DNA of 26,355 bases from Candidatus Bathyarchaeota archaeon RBG_13_60_20 (GCA_001775965.1 MEZG01000012.1:9714-36068); one strand, 5' to 3'; numbered from the stretch's first letter, positions 1-7,905 are shown. Program-made: numbers and translations. The notes: generated from the sequence alone by a model not told the origin.

Positions 1-35
1 ATTCTAAGGAAATCCAGCACTTTTTACCTTAAAAA

Positions 36-60
36 CCTTATTTATTTTTGAATAAAACGG
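36..60 (-). promoter_or_regulatory. AT-rich segment, possible promoter of a gene off the left edge
   Basis: The first 75 bases are far more AT-rich than the rest of the window. Read on the minus strand they contain TTTATT and AAATAAATAAGG-like boxes about 22-34 bases before a GTG at position 20, which opens a frame that runs out of the window. This fits the leaderless promoter pattern seen elsewhere here, but only about six codons of that frame are visible. From 76 to 163 I see no other feature. Confidence 0.25.
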
Positions 61-163
61 TTTTTTACCTAATTGGAGGGAGTGCGCCCCTAGGCACCAA
101 CGGGGTACGCAAAAAATGCCCTGAGGACGGGCGCGGTGGGGGCCCGGCGAGCCACCGACTAGT

Positions 164-655
164 CTACCCGTATAGGATGCCCACGTAGGGGTCCGGGGCG
201 TGGCCGTGGGTGGGCAGGTCCCTGAACACCATGTCCCAGACGTCCTGCTCGGTTATCGTCTCCCGCTTGAGGACGACGTCCAGGAGCACCGTCATCATGG
301 GGTGGTGGAGGAGCTCGTCCTCGTAGATCCAAGCGAGTATCTTCCTTATGCGGACATCCTTCACCTCCTCCATGAGCGCCTTGGCGGCGTCGATCATCTC
401 CTGCTCCTTCTCGATGTGGAGCCTGAGGCTCTTCTCCAGTTCCTCGAACTTCAGGTCCATGATGCTGAGGCTTTTACCCTCCGCAATGTGTGCAGCGGTC
501 ATGTAGAGGCCGGCGTGCTTCCTGCTGTCCACCATGATGGACTCGATGAGCCGCCGGACGATCTCGTTCCCGTAGCCCCTGTACTCCTTCCCGAGCTCCA
601 CCGCGTACTTTTCCTCTAGGTCGGAGAGCATCCTGAGTCGTTCAGCCACTGACAT
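164..655 (-). CDS. Ferritin-like / rubrerythrin-like protein
   Basis: This is an all-helical protein of about 163 residues with acidic and histidine residues spaced as in the ferritin-like diiron superfamily. An early helix contains IESIMVDSRKHAGLY, a middle helix HIEKEQEMI, and a late helix YEDELLHHPMM, giving several E...E..H-type candidate metal ligands. The exact subfamily is not recognised, so oxidase, peroxidase or purely structural roles are all open. An ATG at 682 is in frame, but the TATA-like box at 686-692 lies almost on top of it. The ATG at 655 (MSVAERLRM) sits about 34 bases from that box and is the better start. The upstream neighbour on the same strand is SpeD, with a separate promoter. 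Superfamily is fairly certain; substrate is unknown. Confidence 0.65.
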   Translation of the reverse strand: MSVAERLRMLSDLEEKYAVELGKEYRGYGNEIVRRLIESIMVDSRKHAGLYMTAAHIAEGKSLSIMDLKFEELEKSLRLHIEKEQEMIDAAKALMEEVKDVRIRKILAWIYEDELLHHPMMTVLLDVVLKRETITEQDVWDMVFRDLPTHGHAPDPYVGILYG

Positions 656-685
656 ATTAATCAGTATGGGCGTGGGAACCATGGG

Positions 686-692
686 TAATAAA
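686..692 (-). promoter_or_regulatory. TATA-like box for the ferritin-like gene
   Basis: The minus strand reads TTTATTA here, centred about 26 bases before position 663. This supports translation from the ATG at 655 rather than the one at 682. Confidence 0.5.
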
Positions 693-718
693 CGTTTGAT
701 TGGCCCGCGGACTCCGGC

Positions 719-1063
719 TCATAGCCCCGCGACACCGCGGATGAGGACCCGTTTCGTCATCTCCCCGAAGGGAATGGCGCCCCGTAGGTAGGCGACGGCC
801 GCCTCAGCGTCGAACCGCTTGCAGCTGTAGACGTCGATGGACACGGTGCTGGTCTCAGTGAAGGTGTGGACGCTTATGTGGCTCTTGTCGATGACGACGA
901 ACCCCGTCCAGCCCGGGTTCTCGGGGACCCCCTCCACTACGTGGGGGCCTGTGAGAATTCTCATGCCTATGAGGCCGGGCATCTCACTGATTATTCGCTC
1001 CACGGTGTCCCTGCCAACTGGCCCGGTGACGGTCCCGTCAACCATGAGGTGCAGACCGATCAT
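719..1063 (-). CDS. speD: S-adenosylmethionine decarboxylase proenzyme family (SpeD)
   Basis: The 114-residue protein is a pyruvoyl enzyme precursor of the prokaryotic SpeD family, which supplies decarboxylated AdoMet for spermidine-type polyamine synthesis. It contains DKSHISVHTFTE, where Ser61 would become the pyruvoyl group, followed by DVYSC. Ser61, His66 and Cys81 match the spacing of the Ser63/His68/Cys83 triad known from Thermotoga maritima SpeD. The residue before the cleavage serine is Lys rather than the usual Glu. Some archaeal SpeD homologues decarboxylate arginine or ornithine instead, so the substrate is not proven. A TTG at 1075 is in frame, but the ATG at 1063 lies 28 bases from the TATA-like box at 1088-1094 and is preferred as a leaderless start. 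Confidence 0.85.
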   Translation of the reverse strand: MIGLHLMVDGTVTGPVGRDTVERIISEMPGLIGMRILTGPHVVEGVPENPGWTGFVVIDKSHISVHTFTETSTVSIDVYSCKRFDAEAAVAYLRGAIPFGEMTKRVLIRGVAGL

Positions 1064-1085
1064 ACTGGACGGCAACGGGAAAGGA

Positions 1086-1102
1086 CCATATAAACGTATA
1101 CA
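1086..1102. promoter_or_regulatory. Shared bidirectional promoter, speD and macro-domain gene
   Basis: One short AT-rich stretch serves both directions. On the minus strand TTTATAT (1088-1094) is about 28 bases before the speD ATG at 1063. On the plus strand TATAAAC (1089-1095) and GTATAC (1096-1101) are 34 and 28 bases before the macro-domain ATG at 1126. Neither gene has a visible ribosome binding site, so both are probably leaderless or nearly so. Confidence 0.6.
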
Positions 1103-1125
1103 GTCATCATGGATAGGGCACGTGT

Positions 1126-1650
1126 ATGATTAGGGTGGTACAGGGGGACATCACGGAGCTAGATGTGGACGCTGTCGTCAACGCGGCCAACCCGAGCCTC
1201 ATGGGCGGCGGAGGCGTCGACGGGGCCATCCACAGGGCGGGGGGCTCCGCGATCCTCGCCGAGTGTATGGAGATCAGGCGAACCATGTACCCGGGTGGGC
1301 TTCCCTTGGGGGAGGCCGTCGCGACCACTGGCGGGGCGCTGAGGGCGAGGCATGTGATCCACACGGTTGGGCCTATCTGGAGGGGCGGCGGGAGTAGCGA
1401 GGCCGAGACCCTCGGCAGGGCGTACAGGAGCTGTATGAGGCTGGCGGCCGGGATGGACTTGAGGTCGGTCGCGTTCCCCTGTATCAGCACAGGAGCCTAC
1501 GGGTACCCGGTGAAGGAGGCTTCCAGGGTCGCCATCCACGCTATCAGGGAGTTCATCGGTGAGACGGGGTGGCACGGCGAGGTGCTTCTCGTCGCGTTCA
1601 CCGCCCTTGACCACCTAGCCCTCACAGCGGCCCTTGAGGACGCTCTCTAG
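1126..1650 (+). CDS. Macro-domain protein, O-acetyl-ADP-ribose deacetylase-like
   Basis: The 174-residue protein is a single stand-alone macro domain. It starts with MIRVVQGDITEL and has VVNAANPSLMGGGGVDGAIHRAGG-type residues at about 17-40 (NAAN, the glycine run and the VDGAIH segment that contact ADP-ribose). The phosphate-binding loop CISTGAYGYP follows at about 123-132. Family members bind ADP-ribose and hydrolyse O-acetyl-ADP-ribose or remove ADP-ribose from proteins or nucleic acids. The order and length match the YmdB/MacroD type. It is divergent from speD and has its own TATA box. The family is confident; the physiological substrate is not known. Confidence 0.88.
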   Translation: MIRVVQGDITELDVDAVVNAANPSLMGGGGVDGAIHRAGGSAILAECMEIRRTMYPGGLPLGEAVATTGGALRARHVIHTVGPIWRGGGSSEAETLGRAYRSCMRLAAGMDLRSVAFPCISTGAYGYPVKEASRVAIHAIREFIGETGWHGEVLLVAFTALDHLALTAALEDAL

Positions 1651-1652
1651 GG

Positions 1653-1659
1653 TTTATAT
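1653..1659 (+). promoter_or_regulatory. TATA-like box for the MFS transporter gene
   Basis: TTTATAT directly follows the stop codon of the macro-domain gene. Transcription would start near 1682, giving a leader of about 17 bases before the TTG start at 1699. Confidence 0.5.
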
Positions 1660-1698
1660 GAGGAGGCTCCGCAGTTTAGTAGTCTCGGGGTTGATGCT

Positions 1699-2967
1699 TT
1701 GAGCAGTAGACTCGGCGGCGCCATACTGATTCTGGGGGCGGTCCAACTGATAGAGTCTCTGGCTGTGGCGCTGCCCATATCCTTCTTCCCCAACTACGTA
1801 ATCGGGCTCGGCGCCACGGTGGCCAGTGTGGGGCTGTTCACCAGCAGCTTCATGGTGGCCTTCGCGCTGCTGTCCCCCCGGATGGGGGCAATCGTGGACG
1901 CTTACGGGCGTAAGCGGGTCATGATGTACGGGCTGGCAGCCGATGTTGTCCTCGGGACCCTAACAGGGCTGGTGCCCAGCTGGGAGTGGCTGCTCCTGAT
2001 AAGGGTGCTGAACGGCGCCGTATCCAGCGGCGCCATGCTGGCCTCGGAAACGCTGCTCATGGACTTGGTGGAGCCGAGGCAGAGGGGCGAGGCGTCGGGA
2101 TTCATAATGTCCATGAACATGGTGGGCTACAACCTGGGCCCCCTCTTCGGCGGCGGCATCCAGTGGCTCGCCGTGGTCGAGGGGCTCACGCTGCTCACCA
2201 GCTACAGGATCCCCTACTTCGTGGACTCGCTGCTGGCCCTGGTGGCCCTCGCGGTGGTCTACCTGAAGGTCGCTGAGCCCGAGAGGCGCACCCCCTTGAG
2301 GGCTGGCGGGGCCCAGATGGGGCCCAAGGTAGTGTGGACGAACCCCTTGAAGATAATCATGGTGAACAGCTTCATCAACGGCGTCGGCATGGGGTTCATC
2401 ATACCCATCATGGTCCTCTTCTACTCGGACCGGTTCGGCATGGACGCGGTGGGCATCGGCGCCATTATAAGCGTCAGCGGTTTCATCGGGCTCTTCGCCA
2501 GCTACCTAGCTGGGAGGATGAGCGACAGGGTGGGCCGGAAGCCCCTCATAGCGCTGGGCAACTATACCTCCAGGCTGGCAGACGCCCTTCTACCCTTCAC
2601 GACCAACATCACTCAGGCGGGCGTCGTGGTGAGCATAAGGAGCCTGGGGTTCAACACCAGCATGCCGGCCTTCAGGGCCCTCCGCGCGGACCTGGTGCCT
2701 CCCGAGTCCCGGGGCAGGATGTTCGGGCTCTTCGGCGCCGGATTCACGGCGGGAAGCGTCATCGGCCCCATAATAGGCACCTGGGTCTACGACACCTATA
2801 GGGCTGCCACCTTCGACGTCGTGGGGCTCCAGGTGCCGGGGTACGGGATACCCTTCTTCGTGAATGCTGCCCTGGGCCTGCTCACCACCACCATGATCAT
2901 GCTGTTCATCAAGGAACCCAGCGAGGGCGAGAAGGCCCCCAGGTTCGCCGCCGCACCAGAGGGCTAG
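1699..2967 (+). CDS. Major facilitator superfamily transporter
   Basis: The 422-residue membrane protein has about twelve hydrophobic segments in two halves, the usual size for a 12-helix MFS carrier. The signature loop between helices 2 and 3 reads GAIVDAYGRKRVMMYG. A second copy, GRMSDRVGRKPLIALG, lies at the matching place in the second half. Both keep the D...GRK pattern. The start is a TTG; the nearby ATG is followed at once by a TGA in its own frame. The pattern resembles drug or metabolite exporters, but the substrate cannot be read from the sequence. The final bases overlap the convergent oxidoreductase gene by 4 bp. Confidence 0.85.
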   Translation: MSSRLGGAILILGAVQLIESLAVALPISFFPNYVIGLGATVASVGLFTSSFMVAFALLSPRMGAIVDAYGRKRVMMYGLAADVVLGTLTGLVPSWEWLLLIRVLNGAVSSGAMLASETLLMDLVEPRQRGEASGFIMSMNMVGYNLGPLFGGGIQWLAVVEGLTLLTSYRIPYFVDSLLALVALAVVYLKVAEPERRTPLRAGGAQMGPKVVWTNPLKIIMVNSFINGVGMGFIIPIMVLFYSDRFGMDAVGIGAIISVSGFIGLFASYLAGRMSDRVGRKPLIALGNYTSRLADALLPFTTNITQAGVVVSIRSLGFNTSMPAFRALRADLVPPESRGRMFGLFGAGFTAGSVIGPIIGTWVYDTYRAATFDVVGLQVPGYGIPFFVNAALGLLTTTMIMLFIKEPSEGEKAPRFAAAPEG

Positions 2968-4199
2968 GGGACCCAGGCCCCCCGGGCCACAGCCGGGGTG
3001 AACCCCCTGAGGGAGCCAGGGTCGTACCCTATGGTCCTCCCCTCCTCGGCCGACTTGTACGCGGCCATCATCAGCCCTGTGACGAGGAGCCCGTCCCCCC
3101 AGTTCTCCTCAGGCATCCTGCCCTCCAGGAAGCAGCGGACCATGTGCCTATTCTCGTGCTGGTACCCGTAGGCCACGGCCTCGTCGGGCACCACCGGTAT
3201 GAGGCCCTGCTCCGCGGCCTGCTTCTCCAAGAACTCCTCGGAGGCGGGGACCCGTACGTTGCGGCTGAAGAAGACGCTCAGCTCCTGGTTCAGGCTGTTC
3301 ATGGAGAGGCTGTACTCCGGGCCCAGGGCCTCCAAGCTGAGGCGTAGGCCGGGGCCCACGTAGTTCCAGCTGGTCCTTGCCTCCGAGAGCACCCGCTGGC
3401 CATCGTCGTCCTCATAGAGGACGCTGACGGACGCGTAGTCCTCGGCGGGGGCCACTCTGTAGTCGACGCCGTACCTCTCCCTGAGCTGGGTTAGGTAGGG
3501 TTCCCTGGTCCACTTGAGGGACGCTATCTGGGCCTGGACGCTGACGGGTCTGAGGCCCTCCTTGGGCTTGCCGGGGTCCGCGAGGAGGAACCTGCACGCC
3601 TCCAGGCTGTGGCAGCTCATGTCCAGTAGGACGCCGCCTCCCGAGAGCCGGGGGTCCCAGAACCAGGCGTTGTGGGGGCCGCCGTGCTCCTCAGCGGCCC
3701 TGGCCAGGTAAGGGCGGCCTGCGGAGCGTGCGCCGTGCCTCCACACCGCGTCCCTGCCCTTAACGACACTGGGGGCAAAGACCTGGTTCTCCAGGTACCC
3801 GTGGAGGAGCCCGGTGCCGTCCAGGAGCCTCACAGCCTCCTCGGCCTCGTCCAGGGTCCGGGCCAGGGGCTTCTCGCAGGCGATGCCCATCAAGTCGGTG
3901 CGGCCTTGCCTAGCCTCCTCGGCGACCGCATGGACGGCCTCAACCCTCGCGTAGTTGGGGGTCATCACCCAGGCGGCCTCGACGGCCCTGTCCGCAAGCA
4001 TCTCGTGGAGGTCTGTGTAGGCTCTGGGTCGGGGCATACCCAGGCCCTCCACGTGGGCCGCCAGCTCCGCGGCCCCTCTCTCACTGCGGCTGTACACCGC
4101 GGCTATGTCGGCGTCCCTGACGCCCGTCCAGCTGGACGCCATGAACCGGGCTATGAACCCGGCCCCGATGAACCCCACCCCGAGCCTCCTGGAAGACAT
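2964..4199 (-). CDS. Gfo/Idh/MocA family NAD(P)-dependent oxidoreductase
   Basis: The protein has about 411 residues and two domains. The N-terminal Rossmann fold opens with VGFIGAGFIARFM (GxGxxA-type dinucleotide loop) and includes the CEKPLART segment, whose EKP lysine is typical of the family. The C-terminal alpha/beta domain contains GGGVLLDMSCHSLEACRFL, matching the family's G(G)xxxDxxxH substrate-site region. Members oxidise or reduce sugars, inositols and related polyols. A TTG at 4244 extends the frame, but the ATG at 4199 (MSSRRLGVGF) places the Rossmann strand at the normal distance from the N-terminus. It is divergent from the peroxiredoxin-like gene and convergent with the MFS gene. 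The substrate is unknown. Confidence 0.87.
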   Translation of the reverse strand: MSSRRLGVGFIGAGFIARFMASSWTGVRDADIAAVYSRSERGAAELAAHVEGLGMPRPRAYTDLHEMLADRAVEAAWVMTPNYARVEAVHAVAEEARQGRTDLMGIACEKPLARTLDEAEEAVRLLDGTGLLHGYLENQVFAPSVVKGRDAVWRHGARSAGRPYLARAAEEHGGPHNAWFWDPRLSGGGVLLDMSCHSLEACRFLLADPGKPKEGLRPVSVQAQIASLKWTREPYLTQLRERYGVDYRVAPAEDYASVSVLYEDDDGQRVLSEARTSWNYVGPGLRLSLEALGPEYSLSMNSLNQELSVFFSRNVRVPASEEFLEKQAAEQGLIPVVPDEAVAYGYQHENRHMVRCFLEGRMPEENWGDGLLVTGLMMAAYKSAEEGRTIGYDPGSLRGFTPAVARGAWVP

Positions 4200-4246
4200 G
4201 CCTTGAATATCGGGCCTTGGGCTGATAACTGTGGCGCCGCGCAACC

Positions 4247-4255
4247 TCTAAGTAA
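4247..4255 (+). promoter_or_regulatory. TATA-like box for the peroxiredoxin-like gene
   Basis: TCTAAGTAA is centred about 25 bases before the ATG at 4276, which supports that ATG rather than the in-frame TTG at 4270. Read on the other strand the same bases (TTACTTAGA) could serve the divergent oxidoreductase gene. Confidence 0.4.
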
Positions 4256-4275
4256 CCCAGGGCAGCAGATTGTTC

Positions 4276-4800
4276 ATGGCTAGGCTTAGGCCCGGCGACC
4301 CGGCCCCGGAGTTCACCCTGGACTCGGTGAACATGGGCAGGGTGTCGCTGGGCGACTACCGGGGCCGCAGGCTGCTCCTCGTCTTCGGGAGGTACTTCGG
4401 GTGCCCCGTCTGCCAGTATGACTTCGACCAGCTCATCAGGTTCAGGGGGGAGACGGGTATCGACGTCGTCTACATGGTCCAGTCGAGGCCGGACTCGGCC
4501 CGCCAGTACATCAGCGGCCTGGGAGTGGACTTCCCGGTAGTGCCTGTGCCCCGGGAGGACGGGCGGTACCTGGTCTACGACGCCTACGGCGTGGGCGCCA
4601 TGGGGCCCGGGACCCTACTGCAGATGCTCAGGAGGGCGGGGGAGGCGAGGCGCGCAGGGAAGGTGCACGGCCCCTACGAGGGCCGGGAGACGCAGAGCCC
4701 CGCCGACTTCCTAATAGACGCTGATGGGGCCATCCTGCGTGCCCACGTGGGGCTCTTCGAGCCCGCTGAGCTCGCCGCGTTCCTCAGAGGCCTCGGCTGA
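4276..4800 (+). CDS. AhpC/TSA peroxiredoxin-like protein
   Basis: The 174-residue protein has a thioredoxin fold. It begins RPGDPAPEFTLD, the usual peroxiredoxin opening, and carries FGRYFGCPVCQYDF with Cys43 and Cys46. The FGCPxC context is closest to peroxiredoxin-like proteins (PRXL2/SelL type) rather than classical 2-Cys AhpC. A later SPADFLIDADGAILRAHVG segment matches the conserved strand pair of AhpC/TSA proteins. The likely role is thiol-dependent peroxide or disulfide chemistry in the cytoplasm; the reductant is unknown. The last 17 bases overlap the convergent DUF72 gene. Confidence 0.8.
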   Translation: MARLRPGDPAPEFTLDSVNMGRVSLGDYRGRRLLLVFGRYFGCPVCQYDFDQLIRFRGETGIDVVYMVQSRPDSARQYISGLGVDFPVVPVPREDGRYLVYDAYGVGAMGPGTLLQMLRRAGEARRAGKVHGPYEGRETQSPADFLIDADGAILRAHVGLFEPAELAAFLRGLG

Positions 4801-5530
4801 TTAGCTCCACCAGCTGGGCCACGTCGTGGGGCGGGTACCCCGAGTAATACTTGCTGAAGTAGGCGTACACGTCCAGGCCCCCGTCGAGGTAGCCCCTGAT
4901 CCTCCCAGCCCATCTGCCCGTGTCCACGGAGCGGTCCACCTCCACGGCCCCGGCCTCGCCGCTCACCTTCCTGCGGTCGCCCTCGAACCTGACGTAGACG
5001 AAGCCAGCGGTAACCTCGTTGGCCTCGGGCAGCCAGGGGTGAGACTGCTGCACAAGAGCCACCCCGCTATCCCTGAGCAGGGCGTGAGTCTCGGGCGTGA
5101 ACCAGTCCCTGTGCCTGAACTCCACGGCATAAAGGCCTCCCCGGGGGAGCGCATCCAGGAGAGCCTTGAAGCCCTCCGCCTTACCAGGCCTTAGGGTCGG
5201 GGGCAGCTGGACCAGCAGAGGCCCCCTCTTGGGGCCCAATGCCTTCACGTTGTGAAGGAACGCGTACAGCTTGCCCTCCTCGAACCTGAGGCCTGGGCTG
5301 TGGCTGACGGACCTGGGGAACTTGGCCGCGAACCTGAACCCATCGGGTGCCTGGGACGCCCATGACGCCGCGGTGGACTCAGAGGGTATCCTATAGAAGC
5401 TGTTGTTGATCTCCACGCTGTTGAAGCGGCGCGCGTACTCGGCCAGGTACTGGCCCGGCTTGAGGCCGCTGTAGATGCCCCAGAACCCGTAGCTCCAGCC
5501 CATGGAGCCCGCGTAGAGCGCCCCGGCCAT
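4784..5530 (-). CDS. DUF72 (YecE-like) family protein
   Basis: The 248-residue protein matches the DUF72 family. It begins with LYAGSMGWSYGFWGIYSG, then has FNSVEINNSFYRIPS, FRFAAKFPRSVSHS, LVQLPPTLRP, and AVEFRHRDWF, ending with VYAYFSKYYSGYPPHDV. These are the conserved strands of a TIM-barrel-like fold of unknown biochemical function. A longer open frame runs upstream to 6028, but that part lies inside the ligase gene in another frame and is not coding. The true start is the ATG at 5530, 29 bases after a TTTAAAT box. It follows the ligase gene on the same strand with 64 bases between them, so it could share transcripts with the end-joining genes as well as use its own promoter. Confidence 0.85.
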   Translation of the reverse strand: MAGALYAGSMGWSYGFWGIYSGLKPGQYLAEYARRFNSVEINNSFYRIPSESTAASWASQAPDGFRFAAKFPRSVSHSPGLRFEEGKLYAFLHNVKALGPKRGPLLVQLPPTLRPGKAEGFKALLDALPRGGLYAVEFRHRDWFTPETHALLRDSGVALVQQSHPWLPEANEVTAGFVYVRFEGDRRKVSGEAGAVEVDRSVDTGRWAGRIRGYLDGGLDVYAYFSKYYSGYPPHDVAQLVELISRGL

Positions 5531-5555
5531 ACAACTTGATCTAGGATGCGCTAGG

Positions 5556-5562
5556 TTTAAAT
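5556..5562 (-). promoter_or_regulatory. TATA-like box for the DUF72 gene
   Basis: The minus strand reads ATTTAAA in the gap after the ligase stop codon. Its centre is 29 bases before the DUF72 ATG at 5530. Confidence 0.55.
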
Positions 5563-5594
5563 TGTATCTGAGGATTGAGGGAGCCGCTGCCCCG

Positions 5595-6980
5595 CTAGGG
5601 CTTCTTGAACAGGAGCCACTCTCCCCGGTCTCTGTCCGTCCGGACCAGCTCGTATCGGCCCTTGAGGCGCCCGCCTGCCAGGACCACCTCGACCTTGTCG
5701 TCCAGCCACCTGACGGGCACGTAGAAGCCGCGGTCCCATATCTCCACATTGCCGGCCCCGTACTGGCCCCTGGGAATGACCCCCTCGAAGCCGCCGTACT
5801 CCAGGGGGTGGTCCTCGGTCCGGACCGCCAGCCTCCTCTCGCCCGGCTCCAGGGGCACCCCCTTGGGCACGGCCCAGCTCGCCAGGACCCCGTCCTTCTC
5901 CAGCCTGAGGTCCCAGTGGGCGCGCCTGCTATGATGCTCCTGGACCACGAAGCTGTTGCCCGCCCCAGGCGTATGGCCTCCGGCCGGCTCAGGGGTAGCC
6001 GCGAAGTCCCTCTTGGCGTAGTACTCATCCAGGCGAAGGGGCCTGATTTGGGAGAGGCTGCACAGCTCGGGGGGCTTGTCGTCCCTGAAACCCATGAACC
6101 GGGGCCCCCTCAGCCGCAGGTCCCTGGTGGCCTCTTGGTATCCTACAACGGCGACCAGCCTGGGCCTGACCCACGTGGAGCCGGGGGGTATGTCGGGGTC
6201 GCTGAACCAGGGATCACCGACCTTAAGGCCGTCCAGGGTGGCCCTTACGTCCTTGAGGTCGGGGTCCGTGAACCCGGTGCCGACGCGTCCCACATAGACG
6301 GGCCGTCCCTCGTCGTAGAGGCCGAGGAGCAGGGCCCCGAAGGTGTCGGCGCGTGCTCCCTCCCCAGGCGTGTAACCGAACACGACACAGTCGCAGCTCT
6401 TCACCCGCTTGATCTTGAGCCAGTCGCTGCTCCTGGACCCGGGCTGGTAGGTGCTGCTGAGCCTCTTGGCCACCACGCCCTCCAGGCCACGCTTGACCGC
6501 GGCCTCGTAGTAGTCGACGCCGTGCTCCTCCACGGGCGCGCTCACCACCACGTACCTGCCCTGCCTGAGCGCCTTCCTCAGCTCCTGGAGCCGCGTCTTC
6601 AGGGTACTGTCTATGAGGCTGACCCCATCCTTCTCCAGGATATCGAAGACGACGAATGTGGCGGGGCTCCTGGCCCTGGCCTCCTCGACCTCAGCGGGGT
6701 TGGTGAGCTGGTTCCTCTGGGCCGCGGCCCTGAAATTGGGGCGGCCGTCCCTCAGCACTATGATCTCGCCGTCAAGTACCGCGTCTGATGCCAGCTGCCT
6801 GAGCTCCTCCAGCTCGGGGAAGCTGCCCAGGAGCTCCTTGTCGCCGCGGCTGCGGACGCTGAGGGTCTCACCCACGTAGGCTATGGCCCTTATGCCGTCC
6901 CACTTGACCTCGAAGACCCAGCCGGGGTCGTCGAAGGGTCTCTCCGCGGGTAGAGCCATCATGGGGCTGTAGGCGTTCAT
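5595..6980 (-). CDS. ligD: LigD-type ATP-dependent DNA ligase fused to a 3'-phosphoesterase domain
   Basis: The 461-residue protein has two end-joining modules. Residues about 20-320 form a LigD-type ligase: EVKWDGIRA gives nucleotidyl-acceptor Lys26, FVVFDIL is motif III, EGVVAKR motif IV and WLKIK motif V, followed by an OB domain. Residues about 343-461 form a phosphoesterase (PE) domain with QEHHSRRAHWDLRLE and EDHPLEYGGFEG. His349, His355, Asp357, Arg359, His391 and Tyr395 align with the His42, His48, Asp50, Arg52, His84 and Tyr88 known from Pseudomonas LigD PE. The module order Lig-PE differs from PE-Lig-Pol (Pseudomonas) and Pol-PE-Lig (Mycobacterium). No polymerase domain is attached; it is a separate gene at 10914-11771. 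The ATG overlaps the Ku stop as ATGA, indicating translational coupling. Confidence 0.93.
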   Translation of the reverse strand: MNAYSPMMALPAERPFDDPGWVFEVKWDGIRAIAYVGETLSVRSRGDKELLGSFPELEELRQLASDAVLDGEIIVLRDGRPNFRAAAQRNQLTNPAEVEEARARSPATFVVFDILEKDGVSLIDSTLKTRLQELRKALRQGRYVVVSAPVEEHGVDYYEAAVKRGLEGVVAKRLSSTYQPGSRSSDWLKIKRVKSCDCVVFGYTPGEGARADTFGALLLGLYDEGRPVYVGRVGTGFTDPDLKDVRATLDGLKVGDPWFSDPDIPPGSTWVRPRLVAVVGYQEATRDLRLRGPRFMGFRDDKPPELCSLSQIRPLRLDEYYAKRDFAATPEPAGGHTPGAGNSFVVQEHHSRRAHWDLRLEKDGVLASWAVPKGVPLEPGERRLAVRTEDHPLEYGGFEGVIPRGQYGAGNVEIWDRGFYVPVRWLDDKVEVVLAGGRLKGRYELVRTDRDRGEWLLFKKP

Positions 6981-7780
6981 GACCGCTGCATCTGGGCCAG
7001 GGTCTCCTGGAGGGCCTGCATGAGGCCGCGGACCTCCTCGGCCTGGGGCTCCTCGACCTTGATGATCTCGCCTCTGATCTTCTTCTCCACGAGCTTCTGC
7101 ACCTCGTCGGTGAACGTGTCCCTGTACTCCTTGATGTCGAACTCTCCGGTCAGGTTGTCCATGATCTTGAGGGCCATGTCCAGCTCCGCCTTCGACGGCT
7201 CCTTAGCTTCCTGGACCTCCTTGATGGCATGGGGGTCCACCACCTCGTCGCTGTACCTTAGGGTGGTGAGGACCAGGGCTTCGCGGTACGGGTATATGAC
7301 GACGGGGTACTCCTTGGTGCGGAGGGTGAACCTTCCGACCCCCGCGACGCCTCTCTTCTGGAACGCCTTGAGCAGCAGCCCGTAGCTGTCCTCGGCCTTG
7401 TCAGGGGCCACTATGTAGCTGGTGTCGTAGAAGACGCGGTCCACCTGGCCCAGGGGAACGAACCTGTCTATGGCTATCTTCCTGGTGCTCTCGGGTCGGA
7501 GAGCCTTCAGCTCCTCGTCGGTGAAGACAACGTACTCGCCCTTCCGCACCTCCACGGCGCGGCCCACGTCGCCCCAGGGCACCACCTCGTTGTCGAGAGT
7601 GCACACGCGCTCGTACTTGAGGGGGCACGCGTCGCCCCTGCGGACGAACCTGAAGCTGAAGCTCTTGTCCTTGATCATCGTGTACAGCTTCACCGGGACG
7701 TTGACGAGGCCGATGCTGACCCTGCCGCTCCAGATGCTCCTAGCGGAGGGCTCAGCCTGAAGTTCGCTCAAAGTATTCAC
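6977..7780 (-). CDS. ku: Ku DNA end-binding protein
   Basis: The 267-residue protein is a prokaryotic-type Ku, the homodimeric ring that threads onto double-strand breaks and recruits LigD. The N-terminal part has RSIWSGRVSIGLVNVPVKLYT, the standard Ku opening. It is followed by GEYVVFTDEELKAL, the conserved IDRFVPLGQVDRVFYDTSY segment, and YPYREALVLTTLRY. After the core comes SKAELDMALKIMDNLTGEFDIKEYRDTF and a short charged C-terminal tail. Length is typical of the minimal form. The start is GTG, about 28 bases after a TTAAG-type box, with no Shine-Dalgarno sequence. It is first in an operon with the Lig-PE gene and divergent from a conserved winged-helix protein. Confidence 0.95.
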   Translation of the reverse strand: MNTLSELQAEPSARSIWSGRVSIGLVNVPVKLYTMIKDKSFSFRFVRRGDACPLKYERVCTLDNEVVPWGDVGRAVEVRKGEYVVFTDEELKALRPESTRKIAIDRFVPLGQVDRVFYDTSYIVAPDKAEDSYGLLLKAFQKRGVAGVGRFTLRTKEYPVVIYPYREALVLTTLRYSDEVVDPHAIKEVQEAKEPSKAELDMALKIMDNLTGEFDIKEYRDTFTDEVQKLVEKKIRGEIIKVEEPQAEEVRGLMQALQETLAQMQRS

Positions 7781-7805
7781 CGGTGATCCACAGGGAAACC
7801 TTAGT

Positions 7806-7811
7806 CTTAAT
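7806..7811 (-). promoter_or_regulatory. TATA-like box for ku
   Basis: The minus strand reads ATTAAG, centred about 28 bases before the ku GTG start at 7780. It is a weak match, and the assignment rests mainly on spacing. Confidence 0.4.
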
Positions 7812-7905
7812 GGTTTAGTTGAACCCCGCGCGCCCTAGAGCAGCCCAGAAACCATTTCTAGGGCCAGCACGGGTTTGGTGGCCATGTTTGAGCGTCGCCC
7901 CTAGG

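Noticed and set aside
4784..6028. A 414-codon frame that would fuse an extra N-terminal region to the DUF72 protein.
   Set aside because: The added part overlaps the ligase in another frame and has no protein-like pattern; a TATA box and ATG at 5530 give the correct start.
5562..6788. A 408-codon open frame on the plus strand.
   Set aside because: It lies entirely opposite the ligase gene, whose motifs are complete; its composition is that of a codon-bias shadow.
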